In this document: piece by piece, positions 1 through 6,522 of the stretch
Layout: each line of letters begins with the position of its first letter
Numbering within the stretch: position 1 is the stretch's first letter
IMG/VR virus record: IMGVR_UViG_3300007351_000058
Coordinates: 1 to 23,010 of that record
Length of the DNA stretch: 23,010 bases
Strand: one strand, 5' to 3'
Source of the DNA: a virus
Notes under the pieces: generated by a model
Database searches by the model: none
The model's input: only the letters and a program-made list of their open reading frames with translations
Told to the model about the DNA's origin: nothing
Translations under genes and position numbers: made by a program

Positions 1-56
1 ACCTTGGCTTGCTGCGTGGCAAGATCAATGACTTGCGCCGCCGTTAAGGTTGGCAT
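1..56 (-). CDS. Partial CDS, N-terminus of a phage structural protein (runs off left edge)
   Basis: The reverse strand reads an ATG at 56-54 followed by the open frame MPTLTAAQVIDLATQQAK up to the window edge. A GGGAG ribosome-binding sequence lies about nine bases upstream, inside the end of the preceding gene, and the two genes overlap by 32 bases in different frames. Only 18 residues are visible, so no family can be named. The short, tightly coupled layout matches head-completion or connector genes that normally follow the capsid gene in this kind of operon. The existence of the gene is inferred from the start, the Shine-Dalgarno sequence and the overlap. Confidence 0.55.
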   Translation of the reverse strand, partial: MPTLTAAQVIDLATQQAK

Positions 57-471
57 CGCCGGTAGCTCCCAGGAGCGCCGCCAGGTGCTCGCGCTTGCGT
101 ACGTAGAGGTCGTACTCGGCCTTCAGCTTGTTCAGGCCCGCCTCGAGCTGCTTGCGGCTAGCGAGCTGCTGCTCCGTCAGCGCACGGGGCTTGCGGCGGT
201 CGCCCTGGCCATCTTCGATCCTGTCGATAAGCTGGTCAAGCTGGTACTCGTCCTGCGTCCGGCGCGTCTCGTTGACCTGGAGCGCGTCCTCGATCGCCAC
301 AAGCTGGCTCTTGGCCACCTGCCGCGCCGCGACCATCTCCAGCTTGTCCATAACCGCGTCAATCTCAGGCTTGGAGGTCTCGCGGTCGAACAGGGTCTCG
401 AAAACCATCTCGGCCCCGTTACCACCCAAGGGCACCTTCATCACGATGCGAAGCTTCGATGTCTCGCTCAT
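25..471 (-). CDS. Charged coiled-coil phage protein, function unknown
   Basis: This 148-residue protein starts at ATG 471 with a GGAGGG Shine-Dalgarno sequence, and its ATG overlaps the upstream stop (ATGA), which indicates translational coupling. Residues 1-30 could form a small beta-rich head, and residues 35-135 are strongly charged and heptad-like (for example QLVAIEDALQ and QLASRKQLEAGLNKLKAEYD), predicting long helices or a coiled coil. I do not recognise the family. It is the third gene after the major capsid protein, so a structural or assembly role in the head or connector is likely, but this is inferred from position only. Confidence 0.75.
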   Translation of the reverse strand: MSETSKLRIVMKVPLGGNGAEMVFETLFDRETSKPEIDAVMDKLEMVAARQVAKSQLVAIEDALQVNETRRTQDEYQLDQLIDRIEDGQGDRRKPRALTEQQLASRKQLEAGLNKLKAEYDLYVRKREHLAALLGATGDANLNGGASH

Positions 472-938
472 GCGACCCTCCGGCCAGCGATAACCGAACC
501 ACGGCGCCCACGCCGCATAGCCCCAAGCTTGTCTTCACCCTTGCTGATGCGCACGTGGTCTCCGATCCGATAAACGATATCAGCCAGCGTCTCATACACG
601 CTCAGCGGGACCGTGTAGGTCACACCTGCGTCGTACCTCATGTTATTGATGAGGATATATGGACAAGCGTCGATAATCTTGTCGGGGATGTCGATCGTAA
701 TCTCGACGAGCGGTTCGACGAGCGAGTGTTGCTGGCGAAGCTCGGAGCGCCGCTGAGACAGATAAGCCTGCCGCGCGAGCATCTGCTCCTGCTCATCCCG
801 CTTGCGCCGTTCTTCGTCAACGTCCGCCGCCGCGACCTTGTCAATCGCAGCCTTTTCTTCGTCCGACAGCTTAGGCAAGCCAAGATCGGGGAAGAAAACA
901 CGTTTAGGTTCTGCTGTCGGCTTGCCTGGTCTGGCCAT
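468..938 (-). CDS. Phage head-region protein, function unknown
   Basis: This 156-residue protein starts at ATG 938 behind an AGAGGA Shine-Dalgarno sequence. The N-terminal part (about residues 20-70) is a charged helix with EEKAAIDK and EERRKRDEQEQ segments. The middle (about 75-135) has alternating hydrophobic residues suggesting a beta domain (EPLVEITIDIPDKI, then YDAGVTYTVPLSVYETLADIVYR). The tail is very basic (RRGRRGSVIAGRRVA), which could contact DNA or the capsid interior. The stop overlaps the start of the next gene by four bases. I cannot name a family. Its place two genes after the capsid gene suggests a virion or assembly component. Confidence 0.78.
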   Translation of the reverse strand: MARPGKPTAEPKRVFFPDLGLPKLSDEEKAAIDKVAAADVDEERRKRDEQEQMLARQAYLSQRRSELRQQHSLVEPLVEITIDIPDKIIDACPYILINNMRYDAGVTYTVPLSVYETLADIVYRIGDHVRISKGEDKLGAMRRGRRGSVIAGRRVA

Positions 939-947
939 GGAATCCTC

Positions 948-1238
948 TTATGCGATAACGAAGCTGGCCCCAGCGGCGGCCCCCGCACTCACAAGGATCG
1001 GCCAGCCCGTCGCAGGGTCGACTGCAACATAGTCGCCGGGGAGAAGTTTGAGAACCCCCCGGCGTGGCACAATGAGCTGCCCAAACCGGCTGTAGGCCGC
1101 ATTCACGGGGTTGCCCGTAAGATCGTCCAGGATCAGCGATGAAAGAGCAACGAAGTCGGTCTCCGTGATGCCGGCGACGTTAAACCCGGAGGCAGTTAAT
1201 GTATTAGTGGCAGCGGTGCCGAGTGTTCCAAGAGCCAT
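948..1238 (-). CDS. Probable capsid-associated small protein (decoration-like)
   Basis: This 96-residue protein starts at ATG 1238 with a GGAGGT Shine-Dalgarno sequence. It is rich in Ala, Gly, Thr, Val and Leu with few charged residues, beginning MALGTLGTAATNTLTASGF and later showing GVLKLLPGDYVAVDPATGWP. The pattern suggests a compact beta-sandwich, as in head decoration or stabilisation proteins. It lies only 27 bases after the major capsid gene, where decoration proteins are often encoded. The role is inferred from position and composition; no diagnostic motif is visible. Confidence 0.7.
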   Translation of the reverse strand: MALGTLGTAATNTLTASGFNVAGITETDFVALSSLILDDLTGNPVNAAYSRFGQLIVPRRGVLKLLPGDYVAVDPATGWPILVSAGAAAGASFVIA

Positions 1239-1265
1239 AGCAGCAAACCTCCGGGTTAATCAGAA

Positions 1266-2615
1266 TCAGCCGAACACGCCCGCGTTGCTCGACACGCTCT
1301 CAAGACGAACCAGAAACTGCGGCTGTTTCAAGAACATAGCGTAGAACACTTTCCAAGCGATGACGCGTAATTGGTTATGTGCGTCAGACTTGTCAGGCTC
1401 GGCGAGCACTTTCACCCTGACATCGTCGAGAACGACCTGCGCATAGGCACCCTTGCCGATGAAGTACGTCGGGTAGACCGTGATGCCCGTCGCGGGGGCG
1501 GCAGGTGGCACCTGCGCGAGACCGATGCCCGTCAAAGTCACGGTCTGGCCACCCTGAAGACGCGTCGCCTGGCCGAGATAAGTGCCGCTGAGCGGCCCCT
1601 GTGGAGACGTAGCCAGGTTGTTCGTGGTCGAGCCGCCAGGCGCGCTGATGTAGATGTTGTAAGTGAAGCCCGGTGCCGCAGGAAGGGTCACATTGATCGA
1701 GCCGTTCGGTCCCGTGACGGCGACACCAGACTCGGCCTGATGGATTTCGCTCTCGAACCGCTCCAAAGCGGTCGATTTGGTGACGCGCACCACGTAAGTA
1801 CCCGTCGCGAGGCTTCCCGCCGTACCTGCCGTAAGGCCGCCAAGAGCCGCACGGCCGGTCCAGGACTGGATCATGTTCGACTTGCAGAAGCGCACATGCT
1901 CCAGCTCGCCGATCTCGTCGTGGTAGATTTTCTTGATGTCCGAGTAGGACCACGCTGTCGTGACCGTCGCGTCCTCGGACAAATCCTGCGCCACGAAGGG
2001 ATGCAGAAGCCCGACATAATGGGACGTGATGTTATTCGCCGCAGCACGCGCGGCCTGAGCACGCGGGTCAATCCTCTGAAGAGTCTCTTCCGAGCCGTCA
2101 TACTCGGGAACGCCGATCGTCCGCATCATGGCCACGACACGCTTGATCTCGTGGCGATTGATGAAGGACGTGGCTGTCAAGGACGCTCGCGCGCCAACTG
2201 AACCGACGTAATTGACCTGGAGACCCGCAGCAAGCCCATTAAGCGTGTTGCGTTCTAGGAGCATTGCGATCTGGTAGCCAACCAGACGCTCCGCCTCGCG
2301 GACCACAGGGTGCTTGGTCAGGATCTCCATGACATCCGTCAAGATGACCTTGGAGCCCCACTGCTGAACGACAGCACTGACCTGAGAAATAGAGATATCT
2401 TCCTCGTCCGGCGGGACACCCTCCAGCATTGGCGCGTCAGGGAGGGGGAGGAAGTTGAAGCGGGTCATGGTATACGTGTTGCCCCGACCCTCGGGCATGT
2501 CGATTTTCTCGCCGAACGCGTAAGCGACGAGCTGCTTTTGCGTAAGCTCCAGAATCCTGTCCGCAATCAGGTTTTCAACGTCCGATTGCGTCACCGAGAA
2601 CGTATTGACCGCCAT
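1266..2615 (-). CDS. Major capsid protein, N4-gp56 family
   Basis: This 449-residue protein forms the icosahedral shell. It carries the segments I associate with the N4-gp56 capsid family: residues 33-60 (FGEKIDMPEGRGNTYTMTRF), 65-110 (the VPPDEEDISIS region, then QQWGSKVILTDVMEILTKHPVVREA), and near the end YPTYFIGKGAYAQVVLDDVRV and NQLRVIAWKVFYAMFL. Residues about 256-372 look like an insertion: they are Gly/Thr/Ser-rich and beta-patterned (TGTYVVRVTKSTALERFESE, PGFTYNIYISAPGGSTTNN), resembling an Ig or fibronectin-like surface domain. The ATG at 2615 follows a perfect AGGAGG. It sits directly after the scaffold gene, the usual order for procapsid assembly. Confidence 0.92.
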   Translation of the reverse strand: MAVNTFSVTQSDVENLIADRILELTQKQLVAYAFGEKIDMPEGRGNTYTMTRFNFLPLPDAPMLEGVPPDEEDISISQVSAVVQQWGSKVILTDVMEILTKHPVVREAERLVGYQIAMLLERNTLNGLAAGLQVNYVGSVGARASLTATSFINRHEIKRVVAMMRTIGVPEYDGSEETLQRIDPRAQAARAAANNITSHYVGLLHPFVAQDLSEDATVTTAWSYSDIKKIYHDEIGELEHVRFCKSNMIQSWTGRAALGGLTAGTAGSLATGTYVVRVTKSTALERFESEIHQAESGVAVTGPNGSINVTLPAAPGFTYNIYISAPGGSTTNNLATSPQGPLSGTYLGQATRLQGGQTVTLTGIGLAQVPPAAPATGITVYPTYFIGKGAYAQVVLDDVRVKVLAEPDKSDAHNQLRVIAWKVFYAMFLKQPQFLVRLESVSSNAGVFG

Positions 2616-2649
2616 TTAAGCCTCCTAAACGAGCCAGGCGGTCAAGGCG

Positions 2650-3504
2650 TCAAGTCCTGACACGGCCCGCCCTTACTGCCTCGTCAATCAGCCGCTCACG
2701 CTCCGCAAGCGGCAGCTCGCGCAGGTTGCGGGGTGCTTTCGCTCCCCCAGGACGCGCAGCTCCCCTCGGGTTCGGCGCGGCCACCGTCTCGCGCTGCGCA
2801 CGCGCGGACGGAACTGGCTTCTTCTGCACGGCGGCGGCCCGTTCGGCCTCGACAATTTCCGCGCCGCGCAGATACTTGTAGATCGTATCCCTGTTCACAT
2901 GGCTTGGCGGGTTCGTGATCTGCTGGCGGAACAGCTCCTCGACCTTATCGACATACTGCCGCCGCTTGGGCTCTGCCGCCGCGATGGACTGGAATGAAAG
3001 CCGGTCCTGCTCGACGAGCTGCTGCTGCTGCATGTGATAGAGAAGCTGAGCCTGCTGCTCCTGAGCCCTCCGAAGCTTGTAATCAACCCGCTGCTCCGGC
3101 GTCATGCGCGCCAGAAGCTGCTCCTCATTCTGCTGCTCGAACTGAGCCTGTCTCTGCCGCTCAGCCTCGCGCATCTCGGCTATCTGCCGCTCCAGCGCGT
3201 CGGCGCGCAGCCGGGCCTCGCGAGCAGCATTGACCGCCTCTTGCACCCGCTTGCTAGCCGGGTTCGGCCTGCGCTGCGGAGGCGGCTCGTCCTGGGGCTC
3301 GGCAGCTAGTACTTCGCCGCCATCATCCCCATCTTCTTGCCGTTCTTCTTCGTGCCCTTCGTCCGGCCCGACATCTCCTTGTCCGCCATCGCCATCATCG
3401 GCTTCGGCGATTTCGAGGTCATTGGGGTCTGCGAAGTTTTCTTCACCGTCTTCGGGAAGCCCTTGGGCGATTTCATTGATCAGCCTCGGATCACGGGGGT
3501 TCAT
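2650..3504 (-). CDS. Probable capsid scaffolding protein
   Basis: This 284-residue protein fits a scaffold: residues 15-70 are extremely acidic (runs such as EADDGDGGQGDVGPDEGHEE), and residues 80-200 are a long Gln/Glu/Arg-rich coiled coil (REARLRADALERQIAEMREA). The C-terminus is basic (LPLAERERLIDEAVRAGRVR), like the capsid-binding helix of known scaffolds. It has no cysteine or globular core. ATG 3504 has an AGAGGT Shine-Dalgarno sequence. It directly precedes the major capsid gene and should act inside the procapsid and then leave it. The assignment rests on composition and position, because scaffolds are poorly conserved in sequence. Confidence 0.82.
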   Translation of the reverse strand: MNPRDPRLINEIAQGLPEDGEENFADPNDLEIAEADDGDGGQGDVGPDEGHEEERQEDGDDGGEVLAAEPQDEPPPQRRPNPASKRVQEAVNAAREARLRADALERQIAEMREAERQRQAQFEQQNEEQLLARMTPEQRVDYKLRRAQEQQAQLLYHMQQQQLVEQDRLSFQSIAAAEPKRRQYVDKVEELFRQQITNPPSHVNRDTIYKYLRGAEIVEAERAAAVQKKPVPSARAQRETVAAPNPRGAARPGGAKAPRNLRELPLAERERLIDEAVRAGRVRT

Positions 3505-3596
3505 CTTAACCTCTACTGTACGTGACGTGTACGAACGACATGCGCGTAACGTGCGCGGACGCCGGCAGTAACGCTTGCCAAGCGAGTGGTATATAT

Positions 3597-3791
3597 TTAC
3601 CGCTTCTTTTTAGATTTGCAAAGGCGCTCGTAGCGCCGATTATTGCGATCGATCTGAATTTTCTGCCACCTCGGATTTCCAGGATGCCATTGCACGGGCT
3701 CGTAGCCCCGGCAGAAGGTCAACTGGCGCGCTGGCGGGATCTGCTCCGGCGCGAGAGCGAAGCAGAAGAGCACACAGACCGTCGTAATCAC
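3597..3791 (-). CDS. Small secreted-type protein in lysis cassette (possible outer spanin)
   Basis: This 64-residue protein begins at GTG 3791, overlapping the stop of the preceding gene (GTGA). The first 14 residues are hydrophobic with two cysteines (MITTVCVLFCFALA), followed by a Pro/Gln/Arg stretch and a very basic tail ending KSKKKR. This could be a short export signal plus a periplasmic segment. Its place behind a membrane-anchored coiled-coil protein resembles a spanin pair, but I see no convincing lipobox, so a typical Rz1 lipoprotein is not established. It could equally be a small accessory lysis protein. Confidence 0.55.
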   Translation of the reverse strand: MITTVCVLFCFALAPEQIPPARQLTFCRGYEPVQWHPGNPRWQKIQIDRNNRRYERLCKSKKKR

Positions 3792-4030
3792 GGATCATCC
3801 CGCCTGTACTTCTGTAGAAAAGCACTGTCGTCCTGCAAGCGCGCGTGAATTTCGTCGGTTTCGGCGTCAACCACTTCGCGGAGAGCGTTCTCCCGCTCCT
3901 GTTCAGCCAAGGCGTCCGCGACGGCCTCTTTCCGGCCCTGTTCACGAAAAAAGCGCTCGCGGAGATGGCCCGCGAGCGCTTTAATCAGTCTCACGACGGT
4001 GAGAACGATCGATAGGACGGTCGAAATCAC
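3788..4030 (-). CDS. Membrane-anchored coiled-coil protein (possible inner spanin, Rz-like)
   Basis: This 80-residue protein starts at GTG 4030, overlapping the holin stop codon (GTGA). Residues 2-20 form one hydrophobic membrane segment (ISTVLSIVLTVVRLIKALAG). The rest is a charged helix (REQGRKEAVADALAEQE and similar) with coiled-coil character. One N-terminal transmembrane helix followed by a periplasmic coiled coil, directly after a holin, is the arrangement of inner spanins that help fuse inner and outer membranes at lysis. The sequence is too short and generic for a firm family call. Confidence 0.62.
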   Translation of the reverse strand: MISTVLSIVLTVVRLIKALAGHLRERFFREQGRKEAVADALAEQERENALREVVDAETDEIHARLQDDSAFLQKYRRDDP

Positions 4031-4218
4031 GTCTTAGCCAGCCAGGTCCTGATCACGCCGAAAAGCGGCCAAACAGTCGAAATCACCGTGACTACGGCAC
4101 CCCCAATCGACATCCAAAGCTCTTCCGATCCAACGCCAAAGGCAGCCAGGATCATGCCCAGCGCCGCAAACAGCGACCGCAGAGCGTCCATAAGCTTGTT
4201 CTTGGCCGCGTCATCCAT
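4027..4218 (-). CDS. Putative holin
   Basis: This 63-residue protein has a short charged N-terminus (MDDAAKNKLMDALR). Two hydrophobic segments follow, at about residues 12-30 (LFAALGMILAAFGVGS) and 36-60 (MSIGGAVVTVISTVWPLFGV), with a short basic end (RTWLAKT). Size and topology fit a class II-type holin that permeabilises the inner membrane so the muramidase reaches the cell wall. ATG 4218 has a GAGGA Shine-Dalgarno sequence. It is reminiscent of small phage holins of the Pam3-gp28 type, but that is recollection rather than a search. Its place between endolysin and spanin-like genes supports the call. Confidence 0.72.
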   Translation of the reverse strand: MDDAAKNKLMDALRSLFAALGMILAAFGVGSEELWMSIGGAVVTVISTVWPLFGVIRTWLAKT

Positions 4219-4227
4219 GTCCGGTCC

Positions 4228-4452
4228 TCACTTCAGAGAGCTGCGCCTGCCAACCAGGTCGAAAAACGGCTTCAAACCCTCGATCTGACTGTTCAGGCGC
4301 GTAATCTTACCTTGAATTTCTGACTTTTTCGAGACCAAAAGCTCCATCTCGGCGTCCAGAAGCTCCTTCAAGCGCTTGATTTTGTCAACGTAGAACGCTG
4401 TCTGGCCCTCCAGCTCAGCCAAGAGTGCCATTTTCTCTTCTTCAAGTGTCAT
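4228..4452 (-). CDS. Small coiled-coil protein in lysis cassette
   Basis: This 74-residue protein is almost entirely charged helix with heptad spacing (KIKRLKELLDAEMELLVSKK, then ITRLNSQIEGLKPFF) and no membrane segment. Its ATG at 4452 overlaps the stop of the preceding micro-gene (ATGA), and the holin starts ten bases after it ends, so it is translated with the lysis genes. A regulator or partner of holin or spanin is possible by position. No family is recognised. Confidence 0.7.
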   Translation of the reverse strand: MTLEEEKMALLAELEGQTAFYVDKIKRLKELLDAEMELLVSKKSEIQGKITRLNSQIEGLKPFFDLVGRRSSLK

Positions 4453-4577
4453 GGGAACCCCGCCAAGGACATAAAGAAGGTCATGAAGATCACCGTCGCG
4501 CCGATCAGGCCCGCCGCAAGCACGGCAAGGGCGAGAAACAGTAGAAGTGGAAGCTCATTTGCGTTTTTTCGGTCCAT
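4449..4577 (-). CDS. 42-aa single-span membrane protein
   Basis: The frame reads [20 protein letters not shown] and continues [15 protein letters not shown] to a stop overlapping the next start (ATGA). Residues 9-36 form one long hydrophobic segment after a charged N-terminus, giving a type of topology seen in pinholins, holin partners and antiholins. It overlaps the end of the upstream basic micro-gene by 23 bases in another frame. The dense coupling on both sides and the lysis-cassette location support a real gene. The role is inferred only. Confidence 0.6.
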   Translation of the reverse strand: MDRKNANELPLLLFLALAVLAAGLIGATVIFMTFFMSLAGFP

Positions 4578-4710
4578 TTTTGCCCTTCTTGGATAGCCCC
4601 GCCTTGGAATACGCGATGGCAATGGCCTGCTTCTGAGGCTTACCCGCGTGCATTTCCGTCCGGATGTTCTCAGAGATGACTTTTTTCGACTTCCCAGCTC
4701 GTAATGGCAT
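4555..4710 (-). CDS. 51-aa basic conserved phage protein ([16 protein letters not shown] type)
   Basis: The reverse strand from ATG 4710 encodes a 51-residue basic protein with residues 1-16 [16 protein letters not shown], 20-38 [19 protein letters not shown] and a Lys/Arg-rich tail. I recall this [21 protein letters not shown] pattern as a recurrent small protein in many phage structural and lysis regions. Its function is unknown to me, and nucleic-acid binding is only suggested by the charge. It lies between the endolysin and the small membrane protein. Confidence 0.75.
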   Translation of the reverse strand: MPLRAGKSKKVISENIRTEMHAGKPQKQAIAIAYSKAGLSKKGKNGPKKRK

Positions 4711-4722
4711 CCTGCTCCCCCA

Positions 4723-5310
4723 TCACTTGCCCCCCAGGCTCCTATACGCGGCCCGCAAGAGCTTGGCGTATCTAGTCACCTGCCCTGCGCCATTATACCC
4801 GCGCGCGAAGCCTGCCCAGTCCTTCCGCCTCAGATCATCGTCCAGCCGGTTCACCTGGATGAACTTCACGAACGCACGGAGCTGCGGCGGCTCGCCCGTC
4901 AGGAAATTCTCGACCATGAACTTCGCCGAGCGGTAGCCCACTACCGCATAATTCTCCCCGAGGATCTGCGGGCCGCCCCAAGACGCCGCACGGAGCGCGG
5001 CTTCCTCATCGATCTTCATGGCCTCCAGGAGACGAGGATAGCTGTCCTGCGGGTAGCTGTTCCGCCAGCGGGCATAGGCCAGCCCCGCATCGATCGCACG
5101 GATAAGTTTAGCACGGCTGGTCTTCAGCTGGCGATAGAACACGTGCGGCTCGAACAGCATCGTCAGCCGCCCCTTACTGTCATAAGACCTGGCCCGGCTC
5201 TCAACCTTCCAGACCGCCTTGAGCGCGGCAAGCGGCACCTTCAAAGCATCAGCAGCGGCCTCGAAGTCCTCCGGCTTCAGGGCCTCGGCCTTCAAATTTT
5301 CGAGAACCAT
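4723..5310 (-). CDS. Endolysin, N-acetylmuramidase (DUF3380-type)
   Basis: This 195-residue enzyme is predicted to cleave the glycan backbone of peptidoglycan. Residues 12-60 match the muramidase core I associate with DUF3380/PF11860, including the likely catalytic Glu37 in KAVWKVESRAR, the MLFEPHVFYR strand (51-60), the ASWGGPQILGENY motif (109-121) and FARGYNGAG (168-176). There is no signal peptide, so release should depend on the holin. I chose ATG 5310 because GGAG lies eight bases upstream; an in-frame GTG at 5328 would add six residues. A separate peptidoglycan-binding domain is absent, so this is the single-domain form. Confidence 0.87.
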   Translation of the reverse strand: MVLENLKAEALKPEDFEAAADALKVPLAALKAVWKVESRARSYDSKGRLTMLFEPHVFYRQLKTSRAKLIRAIDAGLAYARWRNSYPQDSYPRLLEAMKIDEEAALRAASWGGPQILGENYAVVGYRSAKFMVENFLTGEPPQLRAFVKFIQVNRLDDDLRRKDWAGFARGYNGAGQVTRYAKLLRAAYRSLGGK

Positions 5311-5342
5311 TTGACCTGCTCCAGGCACGGGGCTATATCAGG

Positions 5343-5372
5343 CGCGTGGGTGTCTTCCTTTCCGCCCACGCG
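5343..5372. repeat. Inverted repeat between lectin-like gene and endolysin
   Basis: A perfect 8-bp inverted repeat (CGCGTGGG at 5343-5350, CCCACGCG at 5365-5372) surrounds a 14-base pyrimidine-rich loop. It lies in the leader of the endolysin gene and would form a stable RNA hairpin about 35 bases before the start codon. It has no U-tract on either strand, so a processing, stability or translational role is more likely than termination. Confidence 0.5.
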
Positions 5373-5392
5373 TTTCCTCCCTAAGACAAACT

Positions 5393-5416
5393 GGCGGCCT
5401 ACGGGCCGCCTTTTTT
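5393..5416 (+). terminator. Intrinsic terminator, plus-strand orientation
   Basis: GGCGGCC (5393-5399), loop TACG, and GGCCGCC (5404-5410) are followed by six T residues (5411-5416), a textbook rho-independent terminator for rightward transcription. All neighbouring genes run leftward. On the minus strand the tail is only moderately U-rich (AGTTTGTC), so the element may be weakly bidirectional. It separates the upstream packaging genes from the lysis/head genes. Confidence 0.75.
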
Positions 5417-5420
5417 GCCA

Positions 5421-6128
5421 TCATATGCCCCACTTAGCCGTGAGGTAAGCCTCGGCTAAGGCTATGTCCGGCGCACTCATGACGCCCGCGTACCAGAGAA
5501 GCTCCCCAAGCGCGGCCGGTCCGAGAAATGTGTTCGACCGGCCGAGGATCAAGTCGCCCCCGCCGTTAGCCGTCGTCCCCACGCCACCGTTCTTGTCCAC
5601 CCCATTCACGAAATGATAGGCCTTCGTCGCGTCGTACACGCACCGGTAAACAACCAGGACCGCGTCGGAAAGCGCCCCCGCGTCCGAGGCCGTCGTCGAT
5701 AGAGAGCCGAAGAGCTGCGCGGCTCCTGCCGTCGTAAGCTGCACCCGCCAGCCCGAGCCGATTGTCGCCGAAAAGAGAAACTTGCTAGCCGCGTAGGTAT
5801 GCATGACCACAGCTAGCACGGTGAACGTGGCAACGCCGGTAGGTACGATCGAAGTTAGAAATTGCGGAATAACCGACCACTTCACGCACGGGCGGCCGTT
5901 CAGGCCCGTAGCGTCATAGGCAGGCTGCTGCGCCGCTGTCCCATTCGTCGCGGCTCCGCCCGCCGAACCTTTGTTCCCCCAGGACGCAACGCTGGACCCA
6001 TTAAAGATGAACGTCGAACCGTCCTGCGCGTCGAACCAGCCGGTCAGAGACGCGCCCAAGCTGGCGGGTGTCCATCCTGGATCGCCCGTCGCGAACATGC
6101 GAAGCACCCGCTTGTAGTAGTCGTCCAT
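5421..6128 (-). CDS. Concanavalin A/LamG-like jellyroll virion protein
   Basis: This 235-residue protein starts at ATG 6128 with a GGATGAGA Shine-Dalgarno sequence. Residues 28-110 have the pattern typical of concanavalin A-like jellyroll modules: LTGWFDAQDGSTF, then VASWGNKGSAGG, QQPAYDATGLNGRPCVKW and PQFLTS. The C-terminal LGELLWYAGVMSAPDIALAE followed by YLTAKWGI is also typical of these domains. Such modules bind glycans or decorate virions, so a receptor-binding, fibre-associated or capsid-decoration role is likely. There is no signal peptide. The fold assignment is by pattern; the ligand is unknown. Confidence 0.72.
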   Translation of the reverse strand: MDDYYKRVLRMFATGDPGWTPASLGASLTGWFDAQDGSTFIFNGSSVASWGNKGSAGGAATNGTAAQQPAYDATGLNGRPCVKWSVIPQFLTSIVPTGVATFTVLAVVMHTYAASKFLFSATIGSGWRVQLTTAGAAQLFGSLSTTASDAGALSDAVLVVYRCVYDATKAYHFVNGVDKNGGVGTTANGGGDLILGRSNTFLGPAALGELLWYAGVMSAPDIALAEAYLTAKWGI

Positions 6129-6131
6129 ATC

Positions 6132-6419
6132 TCATCCGAGATTAGGGTCCACTGCCACTGAGACGACCGCCGCGCCCGCGACCATCACGAGCCCCGTCGT
6201 GAACTGGAAGAGGGGGAGAGCGATGGTGTCCATAGCTGCCGACGGCGTCGCGGGGGACTGCGTCGTGATGATCTTGTTCGCAGCCGAGGCCGAGCCCGTG
6301 GCGTCCGTGTCGTGAAACGCGACAGACGCGCCCGCCGAGTGCATGCAGACCACGGCAAGCGTTCCCGCCCCCTTAGTCAGCAGCACGGTGCCAGTCTGAT
6401 TAAGATAAGTTCTCTGCAT
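6132..6419 (-). CDS. Small beta-rich virion protein, unknown
   Basis: This 95-residue protein starts at ATG 6419 behind a weak GGGATAGAG sequence and ends three bases before the lectin-like gene. It is rich in Ala, Thr and Val with alternating hydrophobics (TGTVLLTKGAGTLAVVCMHS; LFQFTTGLVMVAGAAVVSVA). The pattern is that of a small beta protein, as found in phage decoration or fibre-base proteins. No family is recognised. The tight spacing suggests it works with the downstream jellyroll protein. Confidence 0.68.
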   Translation of the reverse strand: MQRTYLNQTGTVLLTKGAGTLAVVCMHSAGASVAFHDTDATGSASAANKIITTQSPATPSAAMDTIALPLFQFTTGLVMVAGAAVVSVAVDPNLG

Positions 6420-6522
6420 GGCTCTATCCCAAAAGTACTCTCTCGTGCTCGAAGCTCACTCGATACAGTCCGCTCTTGTTTGTAAGCTGGCTCCCGCTAT
6501 GCAGTCCGCTCGCGTTACCTAG
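6420..6522 (-). repeat. Gap with three co-oriented copies of a short motif
   Basis: No gene is seen here. Read on the minus strand it carries GAGCGGACTGCATA (6511-6498), GAGCGGACTGTATC (6475-6462) and GAGAGTACTTTTGG (6442-6431). The first two match at 12 of 14 positions and are 36 bases apart. Related copies lie in rightward gaps at 18652, 20721 and 20768. Confidence 0.5.

Noticed and set aside
459-1142. 227-aa open frame on the plus strand
   Set aside because: Overlaps three well-supported minus-strand genes with good Shine-Dalgarno sequences; no recognisable domain.
1371-2201. 276-aa open frame on the plus strand
   Set aside because: Opposite the major capsid gene; arginine-rich antisense frame typical of GC-rich DNA.
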